NCBI RefSeq assembly: GCF_029227915.1
Contig: NC_079888.1
Coordinates: forward strand, 5,531,001 to 5,591,000
From: Hydractinia symbiolongicarpus
Lineage: Eukaryota; Cnidaria; Hydrozoa; Anthoathecata; Hydractiniidae
DNA length: 60,000 nt
Direction of reading: 5' to 3'
The position numbers were made by a program, and so were the translations under genes. How positions within the stretch are numbered: the first letter of the stretch is position 1; each line of letters begins with the position of its first letter. Under the pieces are notes generated by a model. It ran no database searches. It was not told the origin of the DNA and was given only the letters and a program-made list of their open reading frames with translations. Positions 33,320-44,961 of the stretch are shown here, piece by piece.

Positions 33320-35711
33320 GACTTCACTTTCATCTCTGACAGTCGGAAAACTAAAAGATTGGCTAAAAGATTGAGGAACTCAAGGTATGATATTTTTACT
33401 TTCCAACTGGTTCTCTAGGCAGCCTTTTTTACGCTTCCTTTTTTCTGCTGAAAATTGACTTTAAGGTGAATTTTTTCCCTTTAATATATAGCTAGCTATA
33501 ACTAACTACAAGCTAACTGGCAAGCTAAGTATTTTATTTAAGTCATGGCAGTTACTCTTGAGTTACTATGCACTTATAATACAAGGACAAGAATTTCTTA
33601 TTTATCCATCTTCAAGTTTATGTTAATTTTCCAGGCATGTTGCCAGCTAGCTTTAAAAGCAAGTGCATATAGAAATTTTATTTTTTAGAGTGGACATGAT
33701 TATATTGTGTATTTGTCTATCTGAGTTGCAGCTTTTATATGATATATAACCAAGATTTTTCTGTACTAATTTCAAAGTTGCTCCATATTTTTTACACAAT
33801 AAAAAAATAGCAGCAGTTTGATCTTGCCTTGTACAGTCAGGGAAAACTTTTAAATATACTGTTGCAGTATAAATAGTATATATACCTTTAAATTGAACAC
33901 CCAGTACAGCTTAAGGAAATTACAGTGTAAATATGCTGGGTTAAACTTTGAATGCTAATATATTGCTTTTATTCCCTAGGGGCTGGTTTGTTTTTTTAAT
34001 AGAAGGAGTATCTTAAAATTTAGCATTGTACGCAAAACCATGTTTATTTAACAAACGGTTAATAAGATAGCATGCTTTCAGCCAAGGTATAGGAATAATT
34101 GATTCAAAGTTGTTTCTTGCGAAAACGAGATATTTTTGAAATGGAAGTCGTGACTATCAGAAGAAGTAACATATAAGGTTACCACTGATTTAAAATAATG
34201 CTGTTCGACTTTTTGTTTTTTGCTGTTGTAGTGCCGTTATATAACATCACAACAACGGCAAAAATTTAATATAAATTGTCGACACCATAATTTTAAGGTT
34301 CTTATATATATAAGTCACAAGTACTTTAGGCTTTTGTTGAAAATTTTAATACCACACTGCGGTTTGTCACCATTGCCTGTACATGCAGGTTTGGTTAAAT
34401 GAAAGCAAGATGGATATTGCCGTCTATTTAAGCATGTGTTCCCTACATCAAATTTTTTTATTGCTTTAAAATAATTGGAGGTGGGCACGCATACTTTTCT
34501 TCTGCACACCAAAAGAAAGACGAGACTTAGTGCGTGAATTTTAAAGTATTTTGTTTTTAATGGTTTAAATATATAAGTGATTTGCTGCTTATAGGATGTA
34601 CCAAATGCTTAATTGATACTTAACAGCATATAGTAACGGCATATTTAAAAGTTTTCCCTGACTGTTGTATTATATTATTAAAATATATGTCCCAGAAGCA
34701 GCTACCTCAGTCTTTCGAATTCATTTTTCTCACGTTAATTTTGTAAAAATCTGTTGACCTAAAATTTAATTTGCCTATACCTGCTTTGTGCACCATCAAT
34801 AATTGCAGAGAATTGTTATGGATTAGGATTTGTAAACTTTTGTAGCTGAATCTCTGTATATATCAGGTTGATTAATGAGCTCCATAGTGTTTTAACAAAG
34901 ACAATATATATATTTAGGAAGAAAAATTGTTGCCTGTGAAAGTACTGTATAGACGTTATGTTCAGCTTTTTGTTAATATTGTATGAGAATGTGAATAAAA
35001 TGTGTATAAAACAGGTTTTTTGCCAATCCTGAAACAACTAAAGTATACCTTAAGGTATACCTTTTAAGCTTGGTTTTATAAATTTATAAATCACGATATT
35101 TTTGGCAATAGTAAATGGAAGTTTTTTTATTCATACATTACTAAAAAGCATTTTTAAACACTTAATGGTATAAATATAATTTAAAGCTTTTCAAAGAATT
35201 GTGAAAGATGTATGTAAAACGATTTATTGTTCTTCACAAAGTCCCAGTTTTTTATTTATTTTACTTCTTTCAAAAATGCTATTTTTTAAGCTAAACTCTA
35301 TATATAGAGAACACCTTAAGGATACAAATTTATCGTGGAAGAAATTTTTGCGGATGACCACATTTTCTTCCACAAATAATTAGTGAGGTACAAATTATTT
35401 GCTGAAAAAAATGTGGTAGGCAGTTTATTTTTTAGCAAAACAAAGTATGGAAACCAATGAAATGACAACAAAGTTATATAGTTATTGTCTAAATTACTAA
35501 TATGTATATTAAAATTCAAATATCTGAAATAATATTGAACTCCGACACCAAATTACGCTTGCTACAGTATAAAATATGTGTTCAGTTTACGACACCTAAC
35601 TCAGTTTATAGGAATGTTGAATCTGACATTTTGCCAAGAATTTTTTTTAAAGATTATAAGAACAAAATCAAGCGAATCTACATTTACTACTAAGAAACAA
35701 TTTTATTTTTA
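33320..35711. other. Intergenic or intronic, candidate exon at 33343-33384
   Basis: A strong acceptor (CTTCACTTTCATCTCTGACAG) is followed after 42 bp by a GTATGA donor. One frame in between is open and basic (RKTKRLAKRLRNS). It could be an upstream exon of the gene at 36041, although the phases do not match directly. The rest is AT-rich, with an 18-bp palindrome at 35043. Confidence 0.3.
35043..35060. repeat. Perfect 18-bp palindrome GTATACCTTAAGGTATAC
   Basis: An uninterrupted palindrome. It could be a homodimer binding site or chance. Confidence 0.7.
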
Positions 35712-35880
35712 CAGTAGCTGCCGCTTAACTCGAATATGGGCTATTTAAACTTTTTTTGATTTCCTAAGAGTTTTGCTTATCAAACTCTTTATAATTACGC
35801 CGGATAACTCGAATACAGTTTAACTCGATCTATATTCTTTGTCTCTTAATAACTCGATAACTACAAAAAATAATGTAAAA
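35712..35880 (+). mobile_element. End of a Tigger/pogo-like mariner element
   Basis: TA followed by CAGTAGCTGCCGCTTAACTCGAAT, with repeated GGATAACTCGAAT-like words inside, is the usual terminal sequence of TcMar-Tigger/pogo elements (CAGTAG... CGCTTA...). The matching opposite end was not found, so it is a solo or degraded end. Confidence 0.5.
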
Positions 35881-36040
35881 ATAAAGCAAAAAGCACAATT
35901 TACTGCTTTTAAAACAACTAAAAAACACATTGTTCGTTCTTCTTTAAGATTGTCTTGTGCACTCTATCTCCAAAGAAATAAAATTTAATAAGATTAAACT
36001 TTTTGGGCATAGTCTTAATATGAGTATTTTAATATTGTAG

Positions 36041-36566
36041 GGTCGCAGAAAGAGAGCCAAAATCGATCATAATGAAGTGGTAGTGGCTCATGTAACGAAA
36101 GGTGTAGATCAGGACGGGCTGAGAAAATATTACATAAATAAAGAAATAGGTATGCTGAGTATTACAAAAAACCACACATTCTTAAATGCCAAAAACAACT
36201 ATCTTATGCGCAAAAATTATTTGAGGAATAAATTTTTGCGAACCATATTTTTGCGGATGAGTAGTCCCCAAATACTTCATTTTGCGGAGTATATTTTTGC
36301 GGAATTAATTTTTGCGGAATTAATTTTTGTGAAGTACGAAGAAATTAAAAAAAAAAAATGGTTTAGAAGTTTTTGCGGATGGAAGTTTACCAACGAAAGA
36401 AAATTAATCACTACGCATTTCTTGTATTAATAATATAACCTTTATTTTTGGGTGATAGAATTTTCAAGGAATTAGTAGAAGAGGTATTTTAAAGTTAGCA
36501 GAAGCAAAATTCAATGCAATACAATATCTCGGCGGACGAAAAATTCAGGGAAGAAAACTTAACTAA
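36041..36566 (+). CDS. Two exons of an unidentified gene, weakly SET-domain-like
   Basis: Exon 36041-36149 has a TTTTAATATTGTAG acceptor and a GTATGC donor. It is open in phase 0 and ends in phase 1 (GRRKRAKIDHNE near its start, VTKGVDQDGLRKYYINKEIG at its end). A second exon, 36469-36566, follows TTTTCAAG in the matching phase. It reads ISRRGILKLAEAKF, then QYLGGRKI, and stops at TAA. The order of a GLRKYYINK..G block, an RGIL block and a YLGGRKI block recalls the start of a KMT5A-like SET domain (RGVFA...YRGELI), but two residues are lacking and the rest of the domain is absent. It may be a fragment. The intron (36150-36468) holds repeats of TTTTTGCGGA. Exons upstream are not identified. 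The exon call is firmer than the family call. Confidence 0.4.
36200..36400. mobile_element. Degenerate element with repeated ATTTTTGCGGA words
   Basis: Six or more copies of TTTTTGCG(G/A)A lie within 200 bp, inside an intron of the gene at 36041. Single related words occur at 35345. It is likely a MITE. Confidence 0.4.
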
Positions 36567-36569
36567 AAT

Positions 36570-39114
36570 TTGCCACAGAAATGAGTTAAGATCTGATGTG
36601 TTGCTAACTCATTTGCTAACTCATGACCTCTCGCCTGGTGTGCTTGACACCTTTCAAAGTAGAGTACTCACCTGTCAAATGTTAAAGTCGTAGCATTTAT
36701 TTTTTTGAAATCGCGAAAGAGAGAGATTTTTCGAGCGTTGAACAGTTCGAAAAATCCTAGTAGAAATAGAGTAAGCGGAAACAGTTATTACATCCGAGTG
36801 CATAAATTCTTATACTTCTAAATGCGACGCGAAAACAGAAGGTTTTCACATCAAGCAATGGTACTTACCAATTACATTTACAAAAGTTTCCACATAGACC
36901 ATTTTAAAAATACCAGTCTGTAGGACAGGAAAAGACGCACGTGCATCCGTCAAAAATTATATGCTATCTTCAAAACTATAAAGGAGGTACTTTAAAGTAG
37001 ATAAAATTGCATTAGTTTGCAGTACGTAATTTTAAAAGACACAACTAACTTCAGCATATTATTGTAGTTCTAAAATTACTCTGAAAACAAATCTTCAGTG
37101 TACTCTTGTGTTTCTACAATCGATGGTCCTGAACTAAAAGTTTTTATCATCAACCTATAAATGGATTACCGTTGCTCTCAATGCAATCGTAAATTATGTT
37201 TTTATCATTTTGTCATCTAAAGCAACACATTTTATATACCAAGTGGTTTTGTAGATTCTAATTCTATAAATTGTAAAAAGCAGAATTTTGTTTACATCCA
37301 CTTTTTTAGAAGAATTTCTCGCCCTGATGATAAACATTATCAACGGTCACAAGCGTTCATGGGTTTTTTGATATTCAAGATGACAAACCATAAGGTTTGT
37401 TAAGCTAATATTACTTCATCACGTTTAATAATGTTTTTGTAATATGTTTTAGCACGATGTAGTTAGCACTCATGAATGTTGCTTTAAAACTGTTAGTACC
37501 CACATCTTTTTGTGGAAAAAGAAATTGATCTCAATGATGCTGACATAACTGACACTTGACAGCTAATTGTACAGCGTTACCACGTAAATGTGCCATAACG
37601 TTTCACCTTTAGATAACCTGTTGTTTAACATTTCCTGATAAAATGCAATTAATTAATTGAAATGAACATCGATTTGAAATATAAATCAACTTCTGGATCA
37701 CATATATTCAATTGAAATGTCTGAAATTGAAATGCTACTTTTAAACTACTAACATTTTTGTGACACTCAAAGATGCATTAGCAAGACGATCAGACACAGA
37801 AATGAATTTTCCTTACCACCTCTATCTCCCAAATGTTAGATAACAAAATATTATCACAGGAAACAACCAATAGCTGGTTCTAACTAAACTGTAGTATCGT
37901 CCCTTCACCAGGTTGTAATCTTTCGCTTACGGAGAAGGAGAAATCATGTTATCAAGCACCAATAGATGGAAAATGTGTTCGTTGGGGTGATTCTGAAAAT
38001 GATAGGTTATGTATCTGATACCGTCTTAAAGTCTTTCTTAAATGCAACCATCCTCAATTCTTCTTAATGTTTCTTTTTAATTGATACTTGGATGGGCTCT
38101 ATGTCCTAGTTTTTCAAGTCGTTTTTCAGTAATATCCTCTAGTATTCCATATTTTGCATCCTTATGTTGAAAGAGCCTCGCTCAATGACATAGCAGCCGC
38201 CGGGAATGAGAAGCAATGTAGTGCGCACTCTTATTCAAAATCAAATTCAATATATATGATACAAAATGTACATTGAAGTTAATTTACCGCTTTGAGACGT
38301 AACAGCTGAAGACAAGTAATTGTATAGTGAAGATGAAAGCATGCTAAAAGCAGCATTAACGTTTCATAAATCTTAGTGATGTAGCAGTTTAAAGATGTGT
38401 GTTGCCATTTTTATAATTCTCTCTTTTTTTCCTTTTTAGTAAACTCTCATGAAATTATTTCCACGTTTAGAGCAATACTACATAAACTCCATCCATCACA
38501 AGTATTATTATATAAAATCTCAAAATATAAATACACGTCAGCTTTTCTTTTGCTCCATTTTTTAACTAGTAAGGACAATACCTGCCCTTCCCTCTCACCA
38601 TCCAAAAGTTCCGCCAAAAGTAAGGATTTCTAATGCTCAATTCATTCACAGTACGAACAGCTGTAATAAAATCTTGCTTGTCACGTATACATAAAACTTT
38701 GTTATTGTATCTTTTTTTTAGTTTTTACTTAATTTTTACTTCTGGAGCACAAACAACTCGTTATTATACATTTTTCACATTTTATAACGTCAATTTTACT
38801 AGCTACAACTCGTATCTCTGCTTACATACTTTTCTGATAGTGTTCCTCTCAGTAATACGCTATTATATGGCATGGAATTGTAAAGTATTTGGAGGAGCTC
38901 AAGCTTTCTTTTATTTATAAGCATTTTTTACTTTTATACCTTAATCAGCTTTCAGCCTACGTTGCGACGAGTGCTCTGATAGAAACCCTTTTTACTTGTT
39001 TACATCGTAAGTATAAAATATAAAAGGTGAGTATGTTTCGGTTTGAGATATTAATATTTTCACGCGGATGTCTTTATTTTTCATGCATCGCACTTTCATA
39101 TGATTACGATAATA
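36570..39114. repeat. Direct segmental duplication, copy A
   Basis: The segment aligns in the same orientation with 57325-60000. Shared runs include CTGGTGTGCTTGACAC, AAGACGCACGTGCAT, GTTATCAAGCACCAA, AATTGATACTTGGATGG and CAGCCTACGTTGCGA. Identity appears to be about 80 per cent with small indels. The copies start about 20.75 kb apart. They carry exon-like segments on the minus strand. Confidence 0.85.
36672..37992 (-). pseudogene. Minus-strand multi-exon gene or pseudogene in duplication copy A
   Basis: Four segments with splice signals are conserved in copy B. 37992-37931, after CTATCATTTTCAG: NEHIFHLLVLDNMISPS, donor GTAAGC. 37879-37817: NQLLVVSCDNILLSNIWE, donor GTAAGG. 36917-36869, after TGTCCTACAG: TGIFKMVYVETFVNVI, donor GTAAGT. 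36756-36672, after TTTCTACTAG: FELFNARKISLFRDFKK, donor GTGAGT. The last three join in consistent phase (0, then 1, ending in 2) with no stop. The first two do not join in phase here, because one base is missing compared with copy B. I do not recognise the protein. Further exons may lie below 36570. It could be a real gene whose first exons I have misjudged. Confidence 0.4.
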
Positions 39115-39161
39115 GTTCCGTTGCCTGTTTTTTATGTGTTTTTTAATGTACTCAGGAATAA

Positions 39162-39167
39162 TTTATT
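39162..39167 (-). terminator. Polyadenylation signal for the gene at 39228-41278
   Basis: AATAAA on the minus strand, 61 bp after the proposed stop codon. Confidence 0.45.
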
Positions 39168-39227
39168 CATTCTCTAGTAGAGATGTAGATGAAATAAAAT
39201 CCTAAAACCTTTTGCTTATTCTTATTC

Positions 39228-41278
39228 TTAAAAATAACTTTTCTGAAACATATCTGATAGATATCTGATACATGCAATCATTTCTTTCCTGGCGGTTTCC
39301 TGTAAAATTATGATGAAAACTCATTCACCAATGACGTTGGCAATGTGTTCGAAGAAATCATACCTCTTTAACTCTGCTTCTTGAAGAACTTGTATAGTTC
39401 TTTACGATTGACAAATTGTCCAGGAAGAAGTAAAACTCAAAGCATTCTCGAAGTGTTTGAAGAGAACAGAAACCTAAGTAAAATAAATTCATTAACATCC
39501 ACATGCAAGAGATACACAGTACTAAATCCGAGGTTGGTGGTCATCTTGTCTGTTATGAGAGAGGTTGCTATATACTATGTACTAGACAGTATAATACGTC
39601 AGGTGTAACATCTACAGAACAATACTAAACTCCTTATAGTAGGGAAGCGTCTAAGTAAGATCTATAGTAGCATTCTGAAATGATTTACTATGGTCTTCAT
39701 AAAAGATTACCTTGGACATGTCAGATTGGACAGATTGTCTCAAGGCCTGAAAAAACAGTAGAAGGATAATAAGATTATGCGATAAAGATTTGTAACATTT
39801 ATGCGCGCATGAATTTAAGACTTAGATATGATGCGAATACGTTCGTGTTTTAAAAAGCTGAAAAAAAGCCTATAAGCAGGAAATCCAGATGCCTGCTCAT
39901 ACCTTTTGACACATTTAGAAATTGGCATTTTCTAACTAATCCTAATAAGATTTGAATTATCTTTTGGACACAAAGAAGGTTACAATACCATTTTTAAAAT
40001 AAAATACGTTACAATAATTTGCATAACTTTTGACCACAAAATGGTGCACGAAAAAAGAACACGAGAGGAAAAAGTAATATAAAAACACCTACCATTTTTA
40101 CGGCTACCAAAATTTTATTACCAACATGTCAGGTTTAAACCATGACTGCAAATTATGTGAACATGTTTCCTTGAATATATGTGCCAACGACGAGGGTAGA
40201 GAGGGGGAGCAGCGTCTGCGCGTTAGGATCAAGGAACTTGGCATTTAAGTACAAAAATTACTTACTTAATATAAACGTAGTTTGGGTATCTCTATCGTTT
40301 TCACCGACTATTTCGTACTTTCAACTCAAAAAACTCTAGGCTTGGAAAGAACTGAAATATAAGGCACGTGATATGCTTGTCTTCAGGCAAAAAAAAATAT
40401 CGTTTCTCCCATTCAATAAACATAACACGGCAACGCGAAAATGTTTAAAAAAAGATATCAAGCACCCACAGCTGAAATGGCGTACTCAACACTGTAACGG
40501 GTTAAAGTCAATCGCTTTTGCTTACTTATTTCACCGGATAAAATTTTGTCTTACATACTTAAAATCCAAAATTACAGCAGCAACTGCCCCCGTTTCAAGG
40601 ATTTTTTATCTGGAGCAATCACCACGGCGCAGCGAAGAAGACGCAGGCTGAGCGACGTGATGTAAAATAGCCTGAAATTTTATGATCAGTCCATCATCAG
40701 CCTATGTTACAGGAAAGGCGGTGTATACGCGAGATTGTTCGGTAGAAGTAACCCTTCACATTATCTTCCAAAGTACTGCAAGGATTATTTATCGAGTGGG
40801 TCTTGAATCGACAACATTTCGCTTGCTGGCCAATTGTTCTACAACTGTACTGTCGATTCGATCGTTTTCTCCCCAAAACATGTAGTAAACGAGACGAAGA
40901 TACTGGGGAGGTAGAATTAGTACAGTAGCACAGCCCATGAGCAATCACCTGGAAAACGAGAGGTTGTGGGTTTAAGTCCTACTTGATGGATCATCTTTGC
41001 AGCACTTAGAAAAATATTGTGTAGGGTTACTTATACTAATATTCAACAAATATTGGATATTGTGCACATGCAATATTCACGAGTTTTACACAAGATGATA
41101 AGAACAAACTATTTTTAGCCAACCAACAAAAAAGCCAGTGGAAAAACTAATAGGTTTCTAAATCCTACCAAGCATTCAGATAAACATATGTACTTACCAA
41201 TAGACATCCAAAAATGGGATCTTTAACTGTATATACATCCAAAAATTTACGGGCTTCGAAATCGGGGTTTATAAGCAT
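39228..41278 (-). CDS. Hand-built four-exon gene, 104 residues, unidentified
   Basis: Exons on the minus strand are 41278-41198 (27 codons, MLINPDFEARKFLDVY...GCLL, donor GTAAGT), 40317-40266 (YEIVGENDRDTQTTFIL, donor GTAAGT), 39473-39364 (after TTTATTTTACTTAG; FCSLQTLRECFEFYFF...SRVKE, donor GTATGA) and 39299-39228 (after ATAATTTTACAG; ETARKEMIACIRYLSDMFQK, stop TAA). All phases agree (0, 1, 0) and no stop interrupts. The acceptor of exon 2 (GTTGAAAG) is weak. The start could be an internal exon rather than the first. No domain is recognised. Composition is that of a real protein, with a likely helical C terminus. A separate 36-bp segment with perfect splice signals at 39746-39711 does not fit this phase and may belong to another transcript. 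Confidence 0.4.
40925..41005 (+). repeat. tRNA-like SINE head or tRNA pseudogene
   Basis: TAGCACAGCCCATGAGC resembles an A box, and GTGGGTTTAAGTCCTAC forms a T-arm with five pairs and a B-box-like loop. There is no acceptor-stem pairing, so it is not an active tRNA. Confidence 0.35.
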
Positions 41279-41761
41279 CTTCAAAGCTTAAAATTATCTG
41301 TTACAGTCAAAAATTATGTTTTTCTCCTGATCTGGTTCGCCGAATTTGGTAAATTCACGCATCAAAAATATTTTTCTCTTTTGCATACATCTTCGCAGCA
41401 CACGTTTCTCGAATTACATTTTCTCAAAATATTGTAACTGTAATATTAAAATCACATTCAGCACTATTGGATTGGTGTTTGTATGACGTTTCAACTTTTT
41501 CGGCACGAGGAAGTGCTGTTTTAATTACATTATTGTTAAGATCAATGCTTCTTACTTTTAACGAAATTCAGGAAAGGTGTATTGGTAAAAAATCTCCTTT
41601 TGATTGCCATTGACTTACAATGTTTTGGCTTATGTTCAAAACATTTTGGAACTATAGACGCGTCCGGTAAAAAGCATTGTCAGTCTATTTATTTACCTTT
41701 ATAACTAAACCATTCTTTCGCAATGCACAAGCTTAATAAGTTTGCCTACCTTAAGACTCAA

Positions 41762-41975
41762 CTTGAACTTTCTTCACAGCTTAAGAAGTCTCTTGTGTCG
41801 TCAATTTTTCGAGCACTGTCTGTAACAACAAAACAACAAGTTGATGACGACCCGCAATGTTGAGCCACGTTTGAAGTACCAATCCCGTTGTTGACAGGTA
41901 TTCCGATTCAATAACCAACACAGGTGTTGCAAATAACAGAAGACCGGTTGTTATTTCTTTACTAGAGAAAAGCAT
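41762..41975 (-). CDS. Possible small secreted protein, 64 codons
   Basis: An ATG frame starts MLFSSKEITTGLLLFATPVL, which could be a signal peptide, and is open to a TAA at 41781. Inside it lies a strong acceptor (TTGTTGTTTTGTTGTTACAG) near 41828, and GTAGGC follows at about 41761, so the unspliced frame may not be what is translated. In another frame after that acceptor the words ARKIDDTRDF recall ARKISLFRDF of the copy A gene. Unresolved. Confidence 0.25.
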
Positions 41976-41999
41976 CTATATGTACTTTCTTTGTGAATA

Positions 42000-43600
42000 T
42001 GGTCATAAAGTTTGTAAAAACAACCAGAAGTGCCCATAAAACTTCTTGTCTGCTGTTTACGCGTTTAAAGAAAATAAAACCTAAATGAATAAAAGTGTCT
42101 ATTTAGTATATGAGTACAACCAGTATCTATGGTAAACAAATAGCTCGTAAGAAACAAACAAAGAAAGTTATTGCTGATGGCTTGAAATATTCGTACTTAC
42201 ATTTTAATTTTCTTTTTGTTCATGAATAGTGGACTTTCAAACTTTTTTTTTTTCAAGACATGATTGATACTTTGTTCTTTGTTCATTGATGCGTTGTAGA
42301 GTTTAAACACTTATTAGAACCAAAAATAAAATTTATTTCTGATAACAATTCCCAAAGTATAACTTAAATATAAGAAGCAACGTAACTGTCTTAAAGCTTT
42401 AAAAATATCAAAAATAAAAAAAATGAAACGTGAGTTACACAATCGGAAACTTTAAATCTTTTGAAGCAACTGCGGGTTGTACTCAATTATTCTTTTCCAA
42501 AATTTAAACAAAATGTTACGTTAGCATTTAAGTACTGTATTTCCTCTCTTCAGCGCGTTTTAAAGGCGCTCACCTAAAATAAGTACCCAGGGCGGTTTTT
42601 GGTGTTTAGAAAAGCAAAACTTTTTATTTTTATTTTGTTTCGAATAAGTCAGCTAGAAATATTTATTTGGTTAGTTTGTGATCTGGGTTCTTTCAATGGA
42701 ATGTTGAATTTCAAAGACTTTAAGTAGCCCTCTCTTTCAAGTGCTTTTTCTCGAACAAGCGCAAATTTTTTAACAGCATAAAATAATAATAACCTAGGCG
42801 TACATTTGAGGAAACGTGGTAAGTTAAGTAGGAAATATAAAATACAGTGAATTACATATTTGCCTTCTAATAGATTTCCTTTTCTTTAAGAAACTAAATA
42901 AAACATAATATTGATTGAAATTTTTGAATTACTATATCCTAACATTACACTACTTGTAAATAAGTGCGATATTTTATCTCGTATGGTTAATTTTGATGCG
43001 CGTCTGTTCATGACGAAGCACGCAAATGTAACATTTACAGTGCACGTATTACGATACTGCTTCTCCAAGGTAGAAATTAATCATCATTCTCATTTTTTAA
43101 CAACTTTTAAATCATTTCTTTTTATCATTTTAAAAATATTTTATGATGCTTGTCATCATTTTTTATTCATTTTTCTTCATTACAGTCATTTTTCATAAAA
43201 AAAACAAATAAAAATGGGATGAATTTTAACCATGATATACAACTTCAGAAAAACGCATCGTACGTGGAGGCACTCAAAAATAATTATTAATAAATAAAGG
43301 GTTATAGATTCAATCATATTTTTGTACGTATGTGTGTACGTACGCAGTTAGTAAACCTCTGACCCCATGCTATTTTCGTGATTTTCTAAATAATATACAA
43401 TTGTTCTCGAACGTTCAGTTTCGACGTCACACAGATTCAGTACTTTGTTGGTTAAGGAGTGCGTTAATGGCTTTGGATTACAGGAATAAGGAACCAATAA
43501 TATAAAGCATCAATCAAATGATTTTTGTTTTCGTTTTTTCGTTGTTACTTCTTATTCTCATTGCCAAACTTATAAAAGCTCTCTCTATCAAAAACACACA
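42000..43600. other. Intergenic, no gene recognised
   Basis: AT-rich. A short foldback-like segment with GCGCGTTTTAAAGGCGCTC lies near 42555. Frames are short and featureless. Confidence 0.45.
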
Positions 43601-43619
43601 AACACATAAATTGGTCTAT

Positions 43620-44087
43620 TTTATTCCTACATGTCAAGTTTTACTTAGAAAAAATTGTTTCTGCCCTACTGCAACTCGTGGCACCTTTTCGTAGAACACT
43701 TGCACGACTTTATGACTTGTAAGTCATAATATCTTTCCCACCACAACTCAGTTTCACATCCTCGTATACATCTGCAATGCATCATCAAAAACAGTACAAT
43801 AGAGGATTTGTGGGCAATGTGTTTGATAGACAGAAACCAACACAATTGTCACATTGCCGCCAGGACATTCTTTAACTTTTAATATTTTCTTTTCTTTTAC
43901 CACAAGGCATGCCGAAATACCGTACTTTTGTTGATCAACTTGCATTAAGCTACCTTCATTTTCGTTCGTTATACTTTTACTCTCGATTATTTTGTACTTG
44001 ATGGTCAGTATGAACAGACACAAGAATTTCGAGAATGACTTCATCCTTCAAACGATAAACTAATAATGGTATTATACAGTTTTTATA
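43620..44087 (-). CDS. Small secreted protein with SUEL-lectin-like start
   Basis: The ATG is at 44044, and a TATAAAAA lies 43 bp upstream (44087-44080). The frame begins MKSFSKFLCLFILTIKYKII, a plausible signal peptide, and runs 96 codons to a TGA at 43754. The part YGISACLVV, ILKVKECPGGNVTIVL and HCPQ has the spacing of the first strands of a galactose/rhamnose-binding SUEL lectin domain (SAC...L.CP.G..I). After a CATTGCAG near 43764 two other frames stay open. One continues with VYEDVKLSCGGKD, which would suit a SUEL domain. The other ends in CKCSTKRC. So an unseen splice or a frameshift is likely. AATAAA follows at 43625-43620. The gene call is moderate and the lectin call is weak. Confidence 0.45.
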
Positions 44088-44442
44088 AACTTTATTTTAC
44101 AAGCACATAATCAAGTTTTGGAATAAAATAGTAGAATGCCACATTATGCTAACGATGGTTTTGCTCTGAAGAACGAGTTTTAAAATTGGAGAGCAAAATC
44201 TTCGCAAAAAAACTTATCGATAAATTGTTTTGTAAAACTTATATAGATTATGGTATACACTATGCAATGGAACTTTCAATGAACGCAAAAGGAAATGCAA
44301 ATTGCTTAGGCATCGAAGCACTGATAGAGATTGGACTGAAATAAAACGCTGGATTTAAAAATGTATCACTTGAATTTACCTACACGTAAAACATGTGAAA
44401 TAAATTATCATGAAAGCTTTTGTAAATATGTATTTCCGTTTA

Positions 44443-44700
44443 TTAAAAAGAAGTAAGTGTAATAAAATTTAAAGCGTCCAGTGCATCATGATTTTTACAA
44501 CTGAAGCAACGATTTCTGCTATGTAAGTCTATAACCACTGGAAAACTCTGAGCTGTAAGCGTAGTTTCTCCTGTGAAAACCGACGGATACCTCAATATTA
44601 AGTGCGATATATATTTTACATTCTTTGACCCCAAAATTTCGTTGGTTATTAAAAAAACATTTGAACTAGTACTTAAAAAGTTGCGATTCACTATGCTAGT
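44443..44700 (-). other. Possible terminal exon with overlapping poly(A) signal
   Basis: After a TTCGATTACTAG acceptor near 44697 the minus strand is open for about 82 codons, and its TAA stop overlaps AATAAA. There is no ATG at the start and no known domain. Confidence 0.3.
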
Positions 44701-44961
44701 AATCGAAGCGATAATATTGCACCATGAGACGCTTGCTAAGTTCTAAACAGTAGGTAAAGCAAAATCTAAACTAGCATTAATGAATTAATCAGCAATTACG
44801 CAAGCGATGAAAGCGAACATATTTCACCCTCATACTCACCCAAAATGTAAATAGTATGCAAAGCAGCGTATATGTAAATGATTTACCTGGTCAATATTTT
44901 ATTTATTTATTTATCATCAATATTTACCCAGGATATACATTTCAGAATAAATTTCTGCTCT

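Noticed and set aside
38397-38920. Plus-strand frames at 38.4-38.9 kb and their counterpart at 59253-59537
   Set aside because: They look related, but only because the DNA is duplicated. Indels shift the frame between copies, so coding is not supported.
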